Of a stretch of DNA of 7,685 nt, positions 1 through 6,956 are shown piece after piece. The position numbers and the translations under genes were made by a program. This DNA comes from Bacteroidales bacterium (GTDB lineage Bacteria > Bacteroidota > Bacteroidia > Bacteroidales > GCA-2748055): positions 1 to 7,685 of the forward strand of contig JAOZLK010000194.1 in assembly GCA_029934875.1 (NCBI GenBank). The letters run 5' to 3'. The stretch's first letter is position 1; each line of letters starts with the position of its first letter. The notes beneath the pieces were generated by a model. The model ran no database searches, was not told the DNA's origin, and saw only the letters and a list, made by a program, of their open reading frames with translations.

Positions 1-1405
1 ATATGCGTTCTATGTATTCCTGTTCGGGGATTAATCCCATGTCGCCTGTCTCTTCAATCCAGCGATCACACTCCTTCCTGAGCTCAACGAGCTTTTCCTG
101 CTGGTCAGGATCAGCAGCCAGGTTATGCAGCTCAAAGGGATCCTCGTAGGTATCAAACAGCTCCTCTTCGGCTTTGGATTCACGAAACCACTGGGCCTGA
201 AATTCATCCAGCTCTCCACTGTCCCGCATTCTCAGCAACTCCTGCATCACGGCCATCTGTTCCCGGTAGGCAACCGGCAGATAATAGCCCTGATTAGGTC
301 TGTAATTCCTCAGATACTTATAGCGCTTATCCCTTACCATTCTGATCTGATCATAGCGTTCATCAAACCTGTCGGCAGCACCGTGAACATAATCTCTTTT
401 TACAGGCGCTTCATACTTGCCTGCAAAGGCCCTTCCATCTATATACTCAGGGGGCTCGATACCTGCCATGGACAGCAGCGTCGGCTTAAAATCTATAAAA
501 CTGATGAGCCTGTCATCGGTCTCTCCAGCCCGCGCCTTATCAGGATACCTGATGATCAGTGGCACCTCTGTACCGGAATCGTATAAAAGCCGTTTCTGCC
601 TGGGAAGAGGTCCTCCGTGGTCGGTATACCAGAAGATTATGGTGTTATCCAGGTAGCCATCCTCTTCAAGCTGCTTAAGGATCTCTCCAACCTGGTAATC
701 CATTTCCTTTATGTTGGAGTACATGCGTCTCACATCTCTTTGCCCGATTTCATTATCAGGAAGATAGGGAGGGATGGGTACCTCCAGGTCAGCCTCTACC
801 CACAGGGAATCATCGGCCTTTGCCCAGATCCGGGACTCATGCGTAACCTGGAAATTGAAAATGGCGAAAAAGGGTTGACCCGGCTTTTTATTTCGCCAGT
901 GGGCCTGGCGTGAACTCTCATCCCATGCGGTGAGCGTTTTATTAAACTGGTAGTCCTCCTTGGGATTGTTTGAGCAATAGTATCCGGCCCTCCGTAAATA
1001 TTCACTGTGCATTTTAACCTCTGGTGAAGGGAGGGCTTCATAGGGAACAATGCCGGGGGGCAGGAATTTGATATTCCCGCTGGTTCTCATGTGAGTGGCT
1101 CCAATCCTGGTGGGATACATCCCGGTTGACAGTGCTGCCCTGCTGGGGGCACAAACTCCTGAAATGGAAAAAACATTGGTAAAACGGACACCTTCAGCTG
1201 CCAGCCGGCTGATATTTGGGGTGAGCACCGTTGAGTCCCCGTAGGAGGGGATGACCGGACTCAGATCTTCTGCAACCAGCCATAAAATATTGGGCTGATC
1301 GTATGAACCGCTTGTGTTTTCGTCTGTCGTTGTGGTAGCAGAGTTGCATGAATTGCAACACATCACTGTAGCCAGGATAAGGGAAGCTATGTTTAGATTT
1401 TTCAT
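1..1405 (-). CDS. Type I sulfatase, formylglycine-dependent (3' end cut by window edge)
   Basis: This is an exported hydrolase predicted to remove sulfate esters (or N-sulfate) from a glycan. I translated it by hand: 468 residues are open from ATG at 1405 to the left edge, and the C-terminus is missing. The N-terminus has a hydrophobic stretch ending in a Cys cluster (C16, C17, C20), so it is a Sec or lipoprotein signal with an imperfect lipobox. S1-family landmarks are in order: metal-binding E46-D47 (AEDLSP; many S1 members have DD), C85-A-P-S-R89 with downstream TG (the Cys that becomes formylglycine), THES at 188-191, D262-H263-G, and catalytic Lys K271 before YDSGTEVP. The ED and THES/DSG pattern resembles sulfatases often annotated as N-sulfoglucosamine sulfohydrolase-like, but the substrate cannot be read from this. 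Its ATG overlaps the upstream hydrolase stop (ATGA, 1402-1405), which suggests translational coupling. It needs a maturase (anSME or FGE) encoded elsewhere. Confidence 0.93.
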   Translation of the reverse strand, partial: MKNLNIASLILATVMCCNSCNSATTTTDENTSGSYDQPNILWLVAEDLSPVIPSYGDSTVLTPNISRLAAEGVRFTNVFSISGVCAPSRAALSTGMYPTRIGATHMRTSGNIKFLPPGIVPYEALPSPEVKMHSEYLRRAGYYCSNNPKEDYQFNKTLTAWDESSRQAHWRNKKPGQPFFAIFNFQVTHESRIWAKADDSLWVEADLEVPIPPYLPDNEIGQRDVRRMYSNIKEMDYQVGEILKQLEEDGYLDNTIIFWYTDHGGPLPRQKRLLYDSGTEVPLIIRYPDKARAGETDDRLISFIDFKPTLLSMAGIEPPEYIDGRAFAGKYEAPVKRDYVHGAADRFDERYDQIRMVRDKRYKYLRNYRPNQGYYLPVAYREQMAVMQELLRMRDSGELDEFQAQWFRESKAEEELFDTYEDPFELHNLAADPDQQEKLVELRKECDRWIEETGDMGLIPEQEYIERI

Positions 1406-2352
1406 TTTTGATCAATATTGAGATTAGATTTTTCGTTCTCTGCTTCAATGCTTTGATAGAGGTTAAAGCTTTCCCCCGACAATACCTTATTTATAAAATC
1501 TACCACTGGCTGCTGCTCCTGGTAAAAGTAGGCCCCGGCAAAGGAGTGATCACCTCCAACGAAGCTTGTAAGCTGGCAGGTCCCCTCAAGCTCCTGCAAA
1601 TGTTGGGCTATGGCCTGGGACCCAAAAAGCATGAGCCACCCGGGCGAATCAGGAGGACAATAGTGATGGGCTGCGACTCCATAGGGCACCAGCTGATCGG
1701 CATCGCCATGAAAAAGCATGGTGGGAATCATATTTTCGGTACTAATCAGGTTCAGATCCATGATGGCCCCGGCACCTGAAATAACACCGGCATACCTGAA
1801 TGTTGTCGACAAATTGTGTTCAAAAATTTGCATCATTTCCCTGTCCCAGTGAGCTGCATGTAGTACAGTTTCAGCACCGGCACTGCTTCCTGCAATGAAA
1901 ACCCGCGCAGTGTCAATATTAAACTGGTCAGAATACTTGTTCAGATAGGCAGTAGCAAGCCATAGTTGACTTGCTGCAATTTGAATGGCTCTAACTTTTT
2001 CCGATAATACCCCATCACATCCAAAACTCTTACCTTCCATATACAGGGTATAGGTGATGGAAGCACAGGCAATACCATGCCCGGCGAGATATTGAGCCAG
2101 TTTATGACCACCGTCCCTGTCGCCATTGGAAAATCCACCTCCATGAACGTAAATGACCAGGGGACTTCCACCCTCAGGCGGAACCTCTGGTAAGCGTATG
2201 TCCAGATCCACAGTAATGGAGTCGTTGTTAAAATAGGTGTAGTTATGGAAGTCCTGAGTCGGATCCTGAAGCTGGGTCGGTGCCGGACCCTGAGCATGAG
2301 TCCGGGCCAGAAAAAAAACAAATAGCACTATAATGTTCAATACCCTTCTCAT
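1402..2352 (-). CDS. Secreted alpha/beta-hydrolase, esterase-like
   Basis: This 316-residue protein has a cleavable signal peptide (about 1-20, ending THA before Q21), so it is probably periplasmic. It shows a complete alpha/beta-hydrolase catalytic set: HGGGF oxyanion-hole motif at 70-74, nucleophile S157 in GSSAG (155-159), acid D219 in HGDADQLVP, and H269 in GGDH. The family includes acetyl, feruloyl and other carboxyl esterases. In this operon a deacylase acting on a glycan is the natural inference, but a peptidase or lactonase role cannot be excluded. Four cysteines (C96, C112, C232, C259) could form disulfides in an exported protein. The start is 7 bp after the preceding stop, and the AGG just before the ATG is too close to be a good ribosome site. 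The stop overlaps the sulfatase start. The C-terminal tail after about residue 295 is charged and looks disordered. Confidence 0.9.
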   Translation of the reverse strand: MRRVLNIIVLFVFFLARTHAQGPAPTQLQDPTQDFHNYTYFNNDSITVDLDIRLPEVPPEGGSPLVIYVHGGGFSNGDRDGGHKLAQYLAGHGIACASITYTLYMEGKSFGCDGVLSEKVRAIQIAASQLWLATAYLNKYSDQFNIDTARVFIAGSSAGAETVLHAAHWDREMMQIFEHNLSTTFRYAGVISGAGAIMDLNLISTENMIPTMLFHGDADQLVPYGVAAHHYCPPDSPGWLMLFGSQAIAQHLQELEGTCQLTSFVGGDHSFAGAYFYQEQQPVVDFINKVLSGESFNLYQSIEAENEKSNLNIDQK

Positions 2353-2359
2353 CCTTTCT

Positions 2360-3205
2360 TTATTTAATTTCTATTTCCGGCTCTGTTTCAATATATCCAA
2401 GCGATATAAGGAAGGCATTGGCTGCAGATAATGTAAGCTTAAAATATTCCAGGTTCCCGTAATTAAAAAAACCATGACCCTGCCCGTCATAAAGTAGCAG
2501 GTCGCATCTGCTTCCGACTTTCTCCATCACGAGCTTATAATACTGTGCGCTTTCCACGGGAATCAGTCTGTCCCGGGTCCCCAGCAAGAAGATAGTGGGA
2601 GGAGCTCCTTCCATGATATTATGCAGGGGGGAGAATGATCTGTAGGCCTCTCCGATCCGCTCATAGCCATAGCCGCCGGGTCCGTTATCCATTACTGGAT
2701 TAAACAATACCAGGGCATTGGGAATGCAGCTCACAAATAGCCTGTCACTTCCTTCATTATATCGTGTAATCAAGGCGGTGGCAGCGGCCAGGTGGCCACC
2801 TGCCGATCCACCCGATGCAACAATTTTCTCCGGATCCACATTCAATTCTTCTGCATGCTCTCTCACAAAGCGCATGGCCGATTTGGCATCCTTGAGCGAC
2901 TCAAATGGAGTAGTACCCTGCCTGCTTTTCACCCGGTAGTCGGCCCGAAAGCAGATCATGCCCCTTTTTGCAAGATAACGGGCATGGGGTTCAAAATGAC
3001 CGATGCTACCACCGTTCCATCCACCACCGAAAAAGAACACAATGGCAGGATAATCCTTTGTGGTATCAAAATCAGGTGGATAATCGGCAAGCATATATAG
3101 AGTGGTTGTGTCCACCTGCTTATAGAGGATGGTATCCTGTGATTGAGCAACAAGCGACAAGCTGATCAGGAGGAAAAACAAGCATACATTTGACAGGCCT
3201 TGCAT
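2360..3205 (-). CDS. Secreted alpha/beta-hydrolase, BD-FAE/lipase-type esterase
   Basis: This 281-residue exported esterase-like protein has a signal peptide covering about residues 1-22 (hydrophobic 8-20). The catalytic set is S134 in GGSAGG (132-137), D212 in GTRDRLIP and H244 in GQGHGF. The oxyanion-hole motif reads FFGGGW (58-63), with Phe in the position where the hormone-sensitive-lipase-like group has His (HGGGW). This group contains carbohydrate acetyl and feruloyl esterases and is common in Bacteroidota polysaccharide loci. The likely role is removing acetyl or other acyl groups from the glycan, but this is inferred from context. It starts 4 bp after the SGNH gene stop and has one of the few clear Shine-Dalgarno sequences in the operon. 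It is only distantly similar to the next hydrolase, so the two are not a recent duplication. Confidence 0.9.
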   Translation of the reverse strand: MQGLSNVCLFFLLISLSLVAQSQDTILYKQVDTTTLYMLADYPPDFDTTKDYPAIVFFFGGGWNGGSIGHFEPHARYLAKRGMICFRADYRVKSRQGTTPFESLKDAKSAMRFVREHAEELNVDPEKIVASGGSAGGHLAAATALITRYNEGSDRLFVSCIPNALVLFNPVMDNGPGGYGYERIGEAYRSFSPLHNIMEGAPPTIFLLGTRDRLIPVESAQYYKLVMEKVGSRCDLLLYDGQGHGFFNYGNLEYFKLTLSAANAFLISLGYIETEPEIEIK

Positions 3206-3209
3206 AGGA

Positions 3210-3980
3210 TTAATCTCCTAATATTTCGTTTGTGATTCTCCTGCAGAACTCAGCATCCTCGGGATTATGATTCATGAGCCGTACCGTCTCCCCTTCTGCA
3301 TCCTCAATCCTGTAAAGAGTGGGAAGTTTCTCAGGCAAATCTCCTGAAAGAACCCTAACAAACACCGAAGCTGTGAGCAGGCATCCCAACTCATTGGGAT
3401 GACTCCCATCGTTGGTATAAAGGTCTACCGTTGGACGAAGATCCATTGCAAGCTGCCAGGCCTGGCCTACCGGGACCCTGGTAGCTCCGTTGTCTTCCGC
3501 AGCCATGATATACATTTCGTCAATCTCGGCCTGAAACTGCGGCACCTTCTCCCTGGCCCAGGTATTGAACAGATAGGTTTTGGCACCGTAAAGGCTGTTG
3601 TAGTCAGAAAACAGTTTAACATATTTCAGGGTGCTGTCGGGTGCATTGATTCCCGACATGCTGTAGTCCTGCAATACCACGATATCAAATGCTCCCTCAG
3701 CAATTATCTTTTTGGTTTCCAGCTCCCTGTTTCCGCTCCAGTGTTCCCAGAGATGAGCCCCACCAATCACAGATTTACGGGTGATCAGCTTAGTGGATGT
3801 CTCCTCAGACATAATGGATACGATGTGAGCCAGGTTATACCCATAGGTATAGCTATTGCCCACGAACAGGACTTTCAGCTCCTTTTGGGGAACCTGCTGT
3901 GCAAGCATGATCGATGGGACTAAAATAAAACTAACAATTATTGACAGGATCGTTTTCATGTTGGAGCTATGTTTCTTCAT
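3210..3980 (-). CDS. Exported SGNH/GDSL-type hydrolase (DUF4886-like)
   Basis: This is a predicted esterase of the SGNH hydrolase fold. Counting from the ATG at 3980 (256 residues), the blocks are: S43 in GNSYT (block I nucleophile), the GG pair near 73-74 in IGGAHLW (block II), Q104 in VVLQDYS (where the block III Asn would be), and D191 with H194 in DGSHPN (block V Asp/His). The order and the GNSYT, LQ and DGSHP motifs resemble the DUF4886 type found in Bacteroidota carbohydrate loci. A signal peptide lies in the first 30 residues (hydrophobic run ending MLAQQ). Three starts are possible: TTG at 4016, which overlaps the upstream TGA; ATG at 3980; and ATG at 3959, which gives the most compact signal peptide. 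I chose 3980, with 3959 about as likely. The function is probably glycan deacylation, by inference. Confidence 0.83.
   Translation of the reverse strand: MKKHSSNMKTILSIIVSFILVPSIMLAQQVPQKELKVLFVGNSYTYGYNLAHIVSIMSEETSTKLITRKSVIGGAHLWEHWSGNRELETKKIIAEGAFDIVVLQDYSMSGINAPDSTLKYVKLFSDYNSLYGAKTYLFNTWAREKVPQFQAEIDEMYIMAAEDNGATRVPVGQAWQLAMDLRPTVDLYTNDGSHPNELGCLLTASVFVRVLSGDLPEKLPTLYRIEDAEGETVRLMNHNPEDAEFCRRITNEILGD
3215..3219 (-). promoter_or_regulatory. Ribosome binding site for the alpha/beta-hydrolase starting at 3205
   Basis: AGGAG on the minus strand lies 9 bases before the ATG at 3205, inside the last codons of the SGNH hydrolase gene. It is one of the two clear Shine-Dalgarno sequences in the window. 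It supports this start and suggests ribosomes finishing the upstream gene can re-initiate here. Confidence 0.6.
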
Positions 3981-4012
3981 AAAAATAAATTCAATAAAGT
4001 TCTTCAAAATAG

Positions 4013-5089
4013 TCAATTCGGGGGTTCTTCCCCTTCGAAATATAGTTTATCAATGAAGAAATCTTTCTTCTTATCACCACCTTTTTGAATATTTTCAACC
4101 TTAAGCACACGATAGTGTTTTGCTGGAATAGTTTTTATACCCCCCGGAGTATTCCATCCCCTGAGAACTCCTTCCCAGGATTTCCCGCTTTTCTCATTCA
4201 GGTACTCTGCGCGTATGGTTGATCCGGCTGAGAAATCCACAACGACAAATCCGTAATCCATTAATGCTTTTGCCACCACTAACTCTCCTTCCCTTAGGTT
4301 AAACTGGGTGAGATCCAGTTCCGGGTTGAGCTGAATCACAGCACCTTCAGGTATTCCGCCGTCAAAATTTCCATCTGTCCATATTGCCGGGAATACATAT
4401 TCCTGAAAGGCAACAAAGCGCAGTGCACCTGCCAGTTTATGTCTTATTTCTCCACTTAAAACTTCATCATACCGTATTACTCCTGCAATAATTGGCATAC
4501 CGGCAGCAACACCAGGCCCGTAAATGTGAATAGACTCATCTAATTGAACATCAAACTGTTGAGGATCAAATACTCCGGGACCATCGAGTGGATATATCAT
4601 ACCGGTGGCAGACATCCAGCTCTGATCTTCGAGTCTCTTTACCCAGAACATATCCCATGCAATGTTGGCCTCCCGGTCGATAATAGCAACATGCATATCT
4701 TCTCCTGGTGATACCGCCATATCTTCAGGTATTGGGACACCAATGCTGTCGAATTCAGGCTCATGACCAATCCCTAATTCAATTTCTTCTACGTAGGTAA
4801 ATAGCTGACTGGATGCAACTTTCTGAAATGGAACTTCTTTACTATTAACTTCGTAAATAGGTATGGTATAGCTATTTATGTTTAAGCCAATGTTTTCTCC
4901 ACTTGGATCGCGATCCAGCAGACTAATCCAGTAGTCGCTCCTTGGATCAATTTCTGCATCCTCTGAAATGGCTTGATTCCAGAAACTGTCATCACTGAAA
5001 AAACGGAGGGGTTGTTCTTTTTTTTCCTGACTCGAATTACAGGACGCTGTCAGCATCAACACGCATCCTAAGAAAAGGGTTCTGTTCAT
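4013..5089 (-). CDS. Uncharacterised lipoprotein in a fucosidase/sulfatase operon
   Basis: This is a 358-residue protein with a textbook lipoprotein signal: lipobox LTAS-C17, then a polar stretch CNSSQEKKEQ, so it is anchored in a membrane and possibly surface-exposed. I do not recognise a named family. The pattern is that of a globular, beta-rich domain filling about 28-358. It opens with FFSDDSFWNQAI, followed by DMHVAIIDREANIAWDMFW (132-150), GPGVAAGMPIIAGVIRYDEV (191-210), a His-containing helix GEIRHKLAGALRF (213-225), then YVFPA (231-235) and an alanine/valine-rich segment ending MDYGFVVVDFSAGSTI. This order recalls secreted bacterial proteins usually left as hypothetical. Polar candidates for an active site are D131, H133, D138, D146 and H217, but none is proven. 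Sitting between a fucosidase and three esterases, it may bind or cleave the same glycan. The next gene's possible TTG start overlaps its stop. Confidence 0.9.
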   Translation of the reverse strand: MNRTLFLGCVLMLTASCNSSQEKKEQPLRFFSDDSFWNQAISEDAEIDPRSDYWISLLDRDPSGENIGLNINSYTIPIYEVNSKEVPFQKVASSQLFTYVEEIELGIGHEPEFDSIGVPIPEDMAVSPGEDMHVAIIDREANIAWDMFWVKRLEDQSWMSATGMIYPLDGPGVFDPQQFDVQLDESIHIYGPGVAAGMPIIAGVIRYDEVLSGEIRHKLAGALRFVAFQEYVFPAIWTDGNFDGGIPEGAVIQLNPELDLTQFNLREGELVVAKALMDYGFVVVDFSAGSTIRAEYLNEKSGKSWEGVLRGWNTPGGIKTIPAKHYRVLKVENIQKGGDKKKDFFIDKLYFEGEEPPN

Positions 5090-5118
5090 AGTTCTGATTA
5101 TTCTTGTATCACACTATC

Positions 5119-6792
5119 TCACCTGCCGTATTCATTGTTTTTATCATATTCAAATTTCAATACCCAGGCATACTTTCCGGGTCTGGCATCCGGATTTCCA
5201 AGCATCTCTACAGGGATATTTGCAGACATTCCCCATTTATCTCTTCCCACGTCTATCCATTTCAATGCTTTGTCATATCCCAGCATTGTCACTTCTGATT
5301 CCCAAATGAGATTAGTTCCTTTGCAAATGAATGTTTCACTTTTTGGCCAGTCGAATACGATGGCATATCCATAAGTGCTGTCTTTGCTCATGGTGTACCA
5401 GACAGGCTGTCCCAGTTGGGTATTGTCGCATAACACTTCATAGGGACGTGTCCCGTAGATAGCTTCCCCGTTTATCTCCAGCCATTGGCCCAGCTCTTTA
5501 AGAAGGTCGAGTTGCATCTGTGGAACTTTACCTGTTCCATCGGGATTTACCATCAGATTCAGATTCCCCCCTTTAGCAACGATTCTTACGAGCATCTGGA
5601 TCAGTTCATCTGCGCTCAGGTAATTTTCAAGTGAATCTGTGTGGTTGTAACCATACGACTCGGACATGGACCGGTTCTCCTCCCAGGGGTAATCCATCTT
5701 TGCCACCACCTCATCTGTCTCGCTGGTATAAAAATCACCGTAATGTTCGCGGGTACCCATACCAAGCCGGTCATTAGCAACTACCTCTTTCCTGCCTTCT
5801 GCCCTGTTATAAAAATAGGCAACAATATCAGGCGTCCTGTAGTATTCCGCAGGTCGTTGCCATTCACCATCGAACCAGAGGATGTCAGGATCATATTTAT
5901 CAATATAGTCCTTTGCCTGGGGAACAATCAGCTCATCAATAAAATTCCGTACTGGTATTTTCCCTGAAAGCTTTCTGTTGTCGCGTTCACTTATGAAGGG
6001 TCCATGGATCTCCCCCGATTGTTGTGCAATCCCTGAGTTATCCGGAGCCATATTGTCAGACCAGTATCTTATAACAAGTGAATCACTTTCACTGATTAGG
6101 GGGTATTCATATTCTTCAACAGAGAAATAAAACCCATGATAGATACCCTCTCTTTTACAGACTTCAACCAGCTCGGCCGTAAGATCGCGATGGGGGTTCA
6201 TGTCAACAGCATCTCTCATGGTATATTTTGAATCCCACAGGCAAAATCCATCGTGGTGCTTGCTAAAGGGAACAAGGTACTTTGCCCCGCTCATCCTGAC
6301 CATCTCGACAATTTCATCGGCATTGAAATTTTCCGCATTAAACAGAGGTATGAAATCGTCCCGCTGAAAATCTTCTCCCCAGACTTCTTTATGGTGTTCG
6401 GCATGCTCGTGGTACATGTGATTCAAGTACCAGTCAGGATATCGGGCCCGACTTCCTCCTTTCTGCCCGTATCCGGCAATGGAGTATGGACCCCAGTCGT
6501 AAAAGATACAGAGTTTGGCATCTTTATACCATTCAGGTGTGGGATGCTGGTCAATGGACTCCAGGCTACCCTGGTATGCCCCCATCAGATTCGCATCTTC
6601 CAGCTCACTCAGATCTGCTTTTGCTTTTGCAATCAGGTTTTCAGATTCCTCCTCAAACAAGACCTCAATGCTCTTTTCATAAACAAATTTATCATAAGCT
6701 GTCCCGGTGGGCTTGCAGGACTTGATAAGGAAAGGTAAGACCACCATCAAAGTAGCAGATGCAATCCAATGGGCATTGATCAATTTTCTCAT
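5119..6792 (-). CDS. GH29 alpha-L-fucosidase, lipoprotein
   Basis: This enzyme is predicted to release alpha-L-fucose by the retaining mechanism of family GH29. The reading frame is open from ATG 6864, but ATG 6792 is preferred: it gives a 557-residue protein starting MRKLIN with a hydrophobic segment and lipobox LIKS-C26. The extra 24 residues are not signal-like. From 6792, a helical acidic linker (about 40-75) precedes the barrel. Barrel motifs are IFYDWGPYS (96-104), SKHHDGFCLWDS (177-188), and WFDGEW (306-311) with nucleophile D308. GDFYTSE (352-358) follows, where E358 is a plausible acid/base, and then WEENRSMSESYGYN and GGNLNLMVNPDG. The last 100 or so residues look like a short beta-sandwich. 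The family's usual HWG motif reads DWG here, with D99 in place of the His. It is first in the operon, and the likely substrate is a fucose-containing glycan. Confidence 0.93.
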   Translation of the reverse strand: MRKLINAHWIASATLMVVLPFLIKSCKPTGTAYDKFVYEKSIEVLFEEESENLIAKAKADLSELEDANLMGAYQGSLESIDQHPTPEWYKDAKLCIFYDWGPYSIAGYGQKGGSRARYPDWYLNHMYHEHAEHHKEVWGEDFQRDDFIPLFNAENFNADEIVEMVRMSGAKYLVPFSKHHDGFCLWDSKYTMRDAVDMNPHRDLTAELVEVCKREGIYHGFYFSVEEYEYPLISESDSLVIRYWSDNMAPDNSGIAQQSGEIHGPFISERDNRKLSGKIPVRNFIDELIVPQAKDYIDKYDPDILWFDGEWQRPAEYYRTPDIVAYFYNRAEGRKEVVANDRLGMGTREHYGDFYTSETDEVVAKMDYPWEENRSMSESYGYNHTDSLENYLSADELIQMLVRIVAKGGNLNLMVNPDGTGKVPQMQLDLLKELGQWLEINGEAIYGTRPYEVLCDNTQLGQPVWYTMSKDSTYGYAIVFDWPKSETFICKGTNLIWESEVTMLGYDKALKWIDVGRDKWGMSANIPVEMLGNPDARPGKYAWVLKFEYDKNNEYGR

Positions 6793-6901
6793 ACCGTCGA
6801 AATTATTTAAGCGCTTTTTAAAAGAAGATATAAATGTATTATAAAAAACATCCAGGTTCCACATGGCCCGGCGCTTTATGGAGGAATTGAGAAAATAGAA
6901 G

Positions 6902-6919
6902 AAGTATTTGAAAATACTT
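6902..6919. repeat. Perfect 8-2-8 inverted repeat, possible operator
   Basis: The arms AAGTATTT and AAATACTT are perfectly complementary around a GA centre. A third partial copy of the half-site, AAGTAT, occurs on the same strand at 6932-6937, 30 bp from the first, about three DNA turns. The repeat lies 37 to 55 bases before the metallophosphoesterase ATG and 110 to 127 bases upstream of the fucosidase ATG. That position fits a regulator binding site serving either gene. It is not followed by a U-run as a terminator would be, and no gene ends here. Confidence 0.45.
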
Positions 6920-6947
6920 TGGCTTATCTTTAAGTATCAAAATAATC

Positions 6948-6953
6948 AGAGGG
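6948..6953 (+). promoter_or_regulatory. Ribosome binding site of the metallophosphoesterase
   Basis: AGAGGG is followed by three bases and the ATG at 6957. The spacing is short, but the match supports this start, which also begins a clear twin-arginine signal. Confidence 0.45.
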
Positions 6954-6956
6954 TCT

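Larger units (their letters stand above)
6793..6956. promoter_or_regulatory. Divergent intergenic region between the fucosidase operon and the metallophosphoesterase
   Basis: This 164 bp AT-rich stretch separates the two divergent start codons and must hold promoters for both directions. I found no convincing pair of Bacteroidota sigma elements (TTTG with TAnnTTTG at proper spacing). TACATTTA on the minus strand (6831-6838) and TATCTTTA on the plus strand (6925-6932) are one-mismatch -7 candidates without good -33 partners. The palindrome AAGCGCTT (6809-6816) and the inverted repeat at 6902-6919 are the only ordered sites. The 5' part up to 6864 could be coding if the fucosidase starts at the upstream ATG. 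Confidence 0.45.

Noticed and set aside
125..913. Several plus-strand open frames overlapping the sulfatase
   Set aside because: They lie antisense to a sulfatase with intact motifs across its whole length, and their translations show no domain or signal.
3399..3923. A 174-codon plus-strand open frame
   Set aside because: It is antisense to the SGNH hydrolase, whose catalytic blocks are all present; its translation looks random.
6838..6843. TATAAT on the minus strand as a sigma70 -10 box
   Set aside because: There is no TTGACA-like partner at 16-18 bp, Bacteroidota primary sigma factors use a different consensus, and the stretch is AT-rich enough to give such hexamers by chance.
6793..6864. 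Upstream ATG at 6864 as the fucosidase start
   Set aside because: It would bury the lipoprotein signal peptide 24 residues inside; ATG 6792 places a positive n-region, hydrophobic core and LIKSC lipobox correctly.
6811..6877. Direct repeat GCGCTTT at 6811 and 6871
   Set aside because: Only seven bases match and the surroundings differ; likely chance.
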